A stretch of DNA of 9,496 nucleotides from Cytophagales bacterium. Its GTDB lineage: Bacteria; Bacteroidota; Bacteroidia; Cytophagales; Spirosomataceae. This document shows, piece by piece, positions 6,077 to 9,496 of this stretch. Location: NCBI GenBank assembly GCA_028868395.1, contig JAGWUO010000024.1, positions 1-9,496 on the forward strand, given 5' to 3'. Numbering within the stretch: the stretch's first letter is position 1; every line of letters begins with the position of its first letter. Below the pieces are notes generated by a model. It made no database searches, had not been told where the DNA came from, and saw only the letters and a list, made by a program, of their open reading frames with translations. The position numbers and the translations under genes were made by a program.

Positions 6077-7396
6077 TTATGCTTTATGCTCTACTACCAC
6101 CCCCAACATCTCACCCGACTCATTCAAAGACTTGTAACGAACTTGTTGAACGGTATTAATTTGCAAAGGATCAAAAGGTACAACTACTCGAACATAGTTT
6201 TCAGAAAAACCTTCCATTGTCCCTGGTGTGGCAGATTCCTCGAACAAAACCTGACCTTTTAAACCGGCTTGAGACTCATAAAAAGCATGACGTTTTTTAT
6301 CGGATAAAATATGCAACATCTTCGAACGCTCCGCTTTTTGCATACCATCTACTTTGGGTTTGATATCCACCGCATAGGTATTAGGACGCTCAGAATAAGG
6401 AAAAACATGTAAATAGGAAATATCCAAACCGTTTAAAAATTCATAGGTCTCTAAAAATAATTCGGGCGTTTCTCCTGGATGACCTACAATTACATCGACT
6501 CCAATGCATGCATTCGGCATTATCTCTTTAATAGACGTTACGCGATCCACATATAATTCTCGCTGATAGCGTCGCTTCATCAAACGCAAAACAGCATTCG
6601 ACCCAGATTGCAAGGGTATATGGAAATGAGGAACAAACTTAGTGGATGAACCTAAAAAGGCAATCATCTCTGATGTCAACAAATTAGGCTCGATGGATGA
6701 TATACGGAAACGCTGAATAGAAGACTTCTCTTCTATCGCTTGAACTAGTTGAAAAAAGGTTTCAACTCGCTTTCCGTTTTGAATACCAAAATCACCAATA
6801 TTCACTCCTGTTAGGACAATTTCCTTAACACCTTTGGCAGCAATCTCTTCAATTAAACCCAACACTTTTTCAATCGTATCCGAACGCGATTGGCCACGTG
6901 CTAAAGGAATCGTGCAATAGGAACAAGGATAATCGCAACCATCTTGCACCTTCAAAAAGGTACGCGTACGATCATTCACAGAATAGGACGCATGGTAATC
7001 AAGGTCGTAACGGATCTCAGAGGCAATTAACTTGGGTAAATTAGCAGATTCGCGATTCAAATAGGGGGGAAGCAAGGTAGGCAATTGAAACTTCTCATTC
7101 GCACCTAACACTAAATCCACCCCTGGAATAGCCGAAATTTCTTCCGGCTTCAACTGCGCATAGCAGCCAATAATAACAACGGTCGAATTCGGATTAACTT
7201 TCTTCGCTTCTCTAACTACTTTTTTACACTTCTTGTCCGCCTGTTCGGTTACACTACACGTATTAATGACAAACAAATCGGGTTGATCTTGAAACTCTGC
7301 GCGTACAAAACCCATCGGCTCAAGAGATCGAGCGATGGAGCTGGATTCAGCAAAATTTAATTTGCAACCAAGAGTGTAAAAAGCGACTTTTTTCAT
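6077..7396 (-). CDS. mtaB: tRNA t6A37 methylthiotransferase MtaB
   Basis: A 439-residue radical-SAM methylthiotransferase that converts N6-threonylcarbamoyladenosine at position 37 of tRNAs to its 2-methylthio derivative (ms2t6A). The N-terminal MTTase domain carries the three cluster cysteines C11 (TLGCKLN), C47 (INTCSVT) and C78 (IGCYAQ). The radical-SAM motif C154-x3-C158-x2-C161 lies in DGCDYPCSYCTIP. FHIPLQSGSN (258-267) and VDVIVGHPGET (300-310) are family-typical, and a C-terminal TRAM-like RNA-binding region begins near 378. The GCKLN form of the first motif favours MtaB over MiaB or RimO. A longer reading from an ATG at 7426 would add MFYLCILISG. I prefer 7396 because homologues begin at MKKVAFYTLGC and a TACCTTTG box lies at 7413-7420. 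The last residues (EHKA) and the stop codon are encoded by a heptamer repeat array. Confidence 0.93.
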   Translation of the reverse strand: MKKVAFYTLGCKLNFAESSSIARSLEPMGFVRAEFQDQPDLFVINTCSVTEQADKKCKKVVREAKKVNPNSTVVIIGCYAQLKPEEISAIPGVDLVLGANEKFQLPTLLPPYLNRESANLPKLIASEIRYDLDYHASYSVNDRTRTFLKVQDGCDYPCSYCTIPLARGQSRSDTIEKVLGLIEEIAAKGVKEIVLTGVNIGDFGIQNGKRVETFFQLVQAIEEKSSIQRFRISSIEPNLLTSEMIAFLGSSTKFVPHFHIPLQSGSNAVLRLMKRRYQRELYVDRVTSIKEIMPNACIGVDVIVGHPGETPELFLETYEFLNGLDISYLHVFPYSERPNTYAVDIKPKVDGMQKAERSKMLHILSDKKRHAFYESQAGLKGQVLFEESATPGTMEGFSENYVRVVVPFDPLQINTVQQVRYKSLNESGEMLGVVVEHKA

Positions 7397-7412
7397 ACCT
7401 GAAATCAGGATG

Positions 7413-7420
7413 CAAAGGTA
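7413..7420 (-). promoter_or_regulatory. -7 box of mtaB promoter
   Basis: TACCTTTG on the minus strand is a perfect TAnnTTTG box 16 bases before the mtaB ATG at 7396. The -33 element at the expected 19-base spacing is not TTTG, because that stretch lies inside the terminator of the upstream gene. The predicted leader is only about ten bases long. Confidence 0.5.
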
Positions 7421-7424
7421 AAAC

Positions 7425-7448
7425 AAAAATGGCGGGAAAACCCGCCAT
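7425..7448 (-). terminator. Intrinsic terminator of type II glutamine synthetase
   Basis: On the minus strand ATGGCGGG (7448-7441) pairs with CCCGCCAT (7436-7429) around a TTTT loop and runs into a T tract interrupted by one G. It lies 37 bp after the glutamine synthetase stop codon and directly abuts the mtaB -7 box. Confidence 0.85.
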
Positions 7449-7485
7449 CTTGTCTATAAAAGTATATAAATGCTTAATAAATGTA

Positions 7486-8499
7486 TTATAATTTGGCTGT
7501 TTTAACCGTCTTGATAATACGAGCAGCCACTTTGTATGGATCTGCCGCTGAGTTCGGACGACGGTCTTCTAACCAACCTTTCCATCCTTTTTCTACTGCT
7601 GCGATAGGGATACGAATCGAAGCACCGCGATCAGAGATTCCATAAGAGAAATCATGGATCGAAGCTGTTTCGTGCTTACCCGTTAAACGCATATGGTTGT
7701 CAGCACCATATACCTCGATGTGTTCTTTCACAAACGGAGCAAATGATTGACAAATTTTGTCATATACTTCTTTATTTCCTGCTGTACGTAAAGCTGTATT
7801 AGAGAAGTTCGCATGCATACCAGAGCCGTTCCAATCTAATTCGCCTAAAGGCTTGCAGTGCCAGTTTACAGCTACACCATATTTTTCACCTAAACGCTCT
7901 AGTAAATAACGTCCTAACCAGATCTCATCACCAGCCTGCTTAGCACCTTTTGCGAACATTTGGAATTCCCATTGTCCTGCAGCTACTTCCGCGTTAATAC
8001 CTTCAATATTTAAACCTGCGTCGATACACAAGTCCATGTGCTCTTCAATAATTTCACGACCAAATGCATTTTTAGCACCTACTGAACAGTAGTAAGGACC
8101 TTGAGGGCCTGGGTATCCATTAGCTGGGAAACCTAGAGGCTTGTTTGTTTCTGGATCCCAAAGGAAATACTCTTGCTCAAAACCAAACCAGAAATCGTTA
8201 TCATCGTCATCAATAGTCGCACGACCATTCGTTTCATGCGGAGTACCATCAGCGTTCAATACTTCACACATTACTAAATAACCATCACGGCGCGCTGGAT
8301 CTGGGCAAACATATACTGGTTTTAATAAACAGTCAGAAGAACCTCCTTCTGCTTGTTGAGTAGAAGAACCATCGAAAGACCACATATCAAGGTCTTCTAA
8401 TTTACCGCTAAAATTGTTCTCAATTTTAGTCTTAGAACGTAAACTTTGTGTTGGCTTGTAGCCATCCAACCAAATGTACTCTAATTTTGATTTAGCCAT
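7486..8499 (-). CDS. glnII: Glutamine synthetase, type II
   Basis: A 337-residue cytoplasmic enzyme making glutamine from glutamate, ammonia and ATP. It is of the short type II (eukaryote-like) class rather than the ~470-residue type I. Motifs in order: EYIWLDG (7-13, beta-grasp), WSFDGSSTQQA (40-50), FWFGFEQEYFLWD (103-115, metal-binding Glu), EGINAEVAAGQWEFQ (166-180), NGSGMHANFS (224-233), GKHETASIHDFSYGISDRGASIRIP (274-298, active-site flap and glutamate/ATP contacts) and EDRRPNSAADPY (311-322). There is no type I adenylylation loop. A longer frame opens at 8580, but its extra 27 residues are Phe/Lys-rich, overlap the likely promoter and are absent from the family, so the ATG at 8499 is chosen. 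It is divergent from a type III synthetase gene and has its own terminator at 7425-7448. Confidence 0.97.
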   Translation of the reverse strand: MAKSKLEYIWLDGYKPTQSLRSKTKIENNFSGKLEDLDMWSFDGSSTQQAEGGSSDCLLKPVYVCPDPARRDGYLVMCEVLNADGTPHETNGRATIDDDDNDFWFGFEQEYFLWDPETNKPLGFPANGYPGPQGPYYCSVGAKNAFGREIIEEHMDLCIDAGLNIEGINAEVAAGQWEFQMFAKGAKQAGDEIWLGRYLLERLGEKYGVAVNWHCKPLGELDWNGSGMHANFSNTALRTAGNKEVYDKICQSFAPFVKEHIEVYGADNHMRLTGKHETASIHDFSYGISDRGASIRIPIAAVEKGWKGWLEDRRPNSAADPYKVAARIIKTVKTAKL

Positions 8500-8521
8500 G
8501 ATTTTAAACTTGATTTTGAAA

Positions 8522-8529
8522 CAAAAATA
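8522..8529 (-). promoter_or_regulatory. Second possible -7 box for glnII
   Basis: TATTTTTG on the minus strand also matches TAnnTTTG, 22 bases before the start codon, with TTTG 21 bases upstream of it. The spacing is less good than for the site at 8551-8581, so it is a weaker alternative or a second start point. Confidence 0.3.
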
Positions 8530-8550
8530 CTTTTTTAGGAATTCGTATAG

Positions 8551-8581
8551 CAAAAATATACCTCTTTTTAGGAAAAACAAT
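8551..8581 (-). promoter_or_regulatory. Bacteroidota-type promoter for glnII
   Basis: On the minus strand ATTG (8581-8578) is followed after exactly 19 bases by TATTTTTG (8558-8551). The -7 box is perfect and the -33 box matches three of four positions. It predicts a leader of about 45 bases and supports a translation start at 8499. Confidence 0.6.
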
Positions 8582-8685
8582 AGTTTAGGTTAAAAAATCC
8601 TATAAAAACAATCGAGTATTTTGCAAAAACTCAAAAAATCCAAATTAAAAACAGAAAATTCAATCCTAATTTTCATTTTTTGACA

Positions 8686-8716
8686 TTTTTTATACCGCAT
8701 CATTTCGCTATTTTTA
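8686..8716 (+). promoter_or_regulatory. Candidate promoter for type III glutamine synthetase
   Basis: TTTT (8686-8689) and TATTTTTA (8709-8716) are 19 bases apart, matching the Bacteroidota consensus except for the last base of each box. The T-rich context makes chance matches likely. It would give a leader of about 15 bases. Confidence 0.3.
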
Positions 8717-8735
8717 CCTAGAAATAAAAAATCAT

Positions 8736-9496
8736 ATGGCAATCACTCGATTTAAGGCTCTTGAGTTAGCTCAATCCCGTACAGGAACCTCCGTAAAGCT
8801 TCCTACAGAAAAAGTTTCGGATTATTATGGTAGCATGACCTTCAGCGATGAAGTAATGCGTTCGCTATTATCCCCAGAAGCTTATTTAAAGATAAATACT
8901 GCCATCCAAACGGGATCTAAGATTGATCGCGATGCTGCGGATGAAGTAGCCGCTGCCATGAAATCTTGGGCCATTTCGAAAGGAGCAACCCACTATACGC
9001 ACTGGTTTCAACCCTTAACAGGTACTACAGCAGAGAAACACGACTCATTCTTTGATATTGATTTAAGCAATGGGAAAGCAGTGGAGAAATTTAAAGGATC
9101 AGCCTTAGTGCAACAAGAACCCGATGCATCTTCGTTTCCTAATGGAGGTATTCGTTCCACTTTTGAAGCACGTGGATATACGGGTTGGGATCCATCTTCA
9201 CCCGCATTCATTATGGAAAATGCGGCTGGAACGGCTACGTTATGTATTCCTTCCGTCTTTGTTTCCTATACTGGAGAAGCTTTGGACTACAAAACACCAT
9301 TATTGAAATCCATCGAATTAGTAGATAAAGCGGCTACAGCTGTTATTAAAGAGTTCTTCAATCGCGATGTTAGCAAAGTGATCCCGACATTAGGAGCCGA
9401 GCAAGAGTATTTCGTAGTAGACGAGGCCCTCTTTAATGCACGTCCCGATTTAGTGATGGCGGGTCGTACGGTTTTTGGTCATGCACCAGCAAAAGG
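8736..9496 (+). CDS. glnN: Glutamine synthetase, type III, 3' end missing
   Basis: The first 253 residues of a type III glutamine synthetase, the large (about 700-730 residue) class first described from Bacteroides; it catalyses the same ATP-dependent glutamate-ammonia ligation as types I and II. The frame is open from the ATG at 8736 to the window end. The N-terminal type III-specific region is present, with THWFQPLTGTTAEKHDSF (88-105), FPNGGIRSTFEARGYTGWDPSSPAFI (134-159), the catalytic-domain start GAEQEYFVVD (220-229, metal-binding Glu) and RPDLVMAGRTVFGHAPAK (236-253). The Gly/Lys-rich end continues into the family's PPKGQQ-like motif just outside the window. It diverges from the type II gene across 236 bp. 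Two non-identical synthetases in tandem suggest backup or differential regulation by nitrogen supply. ATG is preceded by no clear Shine-Dalgarno sequence. Confidence 0.96.
   Translation, partial: MAITRFKALELAQSRTGTSVKLPTEKVSDYYGSMTFSDEVMRSLLSPEAYLKINTAIQTGSKIDRDAADEVAAAMKSWAISKGATHYTHWFQPLTGTTAEKHDSFFDIDLSNGKAVEKFKGSALVQQEPDASSFPNGGIRSTFEARGYTGWDPSSPAFIMENAAGTATLCIPSVFVSYTGEALDYKTPLLKSIELVDKAATAVIKEFFNRDVSKVIPTLGAEQEYFVVDEALFNARPDLVMAGRTVFGHAPAK

Larger units (their letters stand above)
5963..6092. repeat. Palindromic heptamer-hairpin element, copy B
   Basis: A 130-bp element built like copy A at 2943-3076. The left array (5963-5994) has four ARAGHAY heptamers plus AGAG on the plus strand. 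The right array (6061-6092) has four heptamers plus AAAG on the minus strand. Bases 5963-5987 and 6061-6085 form a perfect 25-bp inverted repeat. Each array is followed inward by a hairpin: 6000-6014 after 5 bp on the left, 6032-6054 after 6 bp on the right. The right array overlaps the last 16 bp of the mtaB coding sequence. No coding potential of its own is seen. Confidence 0.75.

Noticed and set aside
8608..8640. Sigma-54 promoter around TTTTGCA upstream of the glutamine synthetases
   Set aside because: No GG lies at the required distance upstream of the GC on either strand; the same holds at 3221-3234.
9008..9306. Short frames on both strands (9008-9211 minus, 9124-9306 plus)
   Set aside because: Both lie within the type III glutamine synthetase gene, whose frame is conserved and open throughout.

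Overview
The window looks like a chromosomal segment of a free-living member of the Bacteroidota, probably of the Cytophagales/Flavobacteriia type. I infer this from four things: the protein families present (type II and type III glutamine synthetases side by side, a short LuxC-like acyl-CoA reductase beside a dicluster ferredoxin, a two-domain porin with a 'GFSQ' signal peptide end), AT-rich intergenic DNA, start codons without clear Shine-Dalgarno sequences, and promoter-like sites matching the Bacteroidota consensus TTTG-N19-TAnnTTTG. The genus cannot be fixed from sequence alone.

Layout. 1-1493 (+): the 3' part of trpS, followed 3 bp later by a PAP2-family phosphatase. 1466-2461 (-): an acyl-CoA reductase of the LuxC family, convergent with and overlapping the phosphatase gene by 28 bp. 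2573-2920 (+): a dicluster 2[4Fe-4S] ferredoxin, divergent from the reductase. 2921-3345: a 425-bp gene-free stretch with a terminator, a 134-bp palindromic repeat element and an AT-rich promoter region. 3346-5862 (+): an outer-membrane porin and an Amt ammonium transporter, probably one operon. 5863-6076: terminators and a second copy of the palindromic element. 6077-7396 (-): mtaB, a tRNA methylthiotransferase. 7486-8499 (-): type II glutamine synthetase. 8736-9496 (+): the start of a divergent type III glutamine synthetase that runs off the window.

How the genes work together. The right two thirds is a nitrogen-acquisition locus. The porin could admit small solutes through the outer membrane, Amt moves ammonium across the inner membrane, and two unrelated-in-length glutamine synthetases assimilate it into glutamine. 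No PII (GlnK/GlnB) gene is seen beside amt here. mtaB, inserted between the transporter and the synthetases, is a tRNA-modification housekeeping gene with no evident link to nitrogen. On the left, the reductase/ferredoxin pair shares a 111-bp divergent control region.

The least explained structure is a pair of ~130-bp palindromic intergenic elements (2943-3076 and 5963-6092). Each has arrays of four 7-bp units (ARAGHAY) at both outer ends, pointing inward, and each array is followed after 5-6 bp by a GC-rich hairpin whose sequence varies but whose pairing is kept. In the second copy the array supplies the last codons and the stop codon of mtaB.
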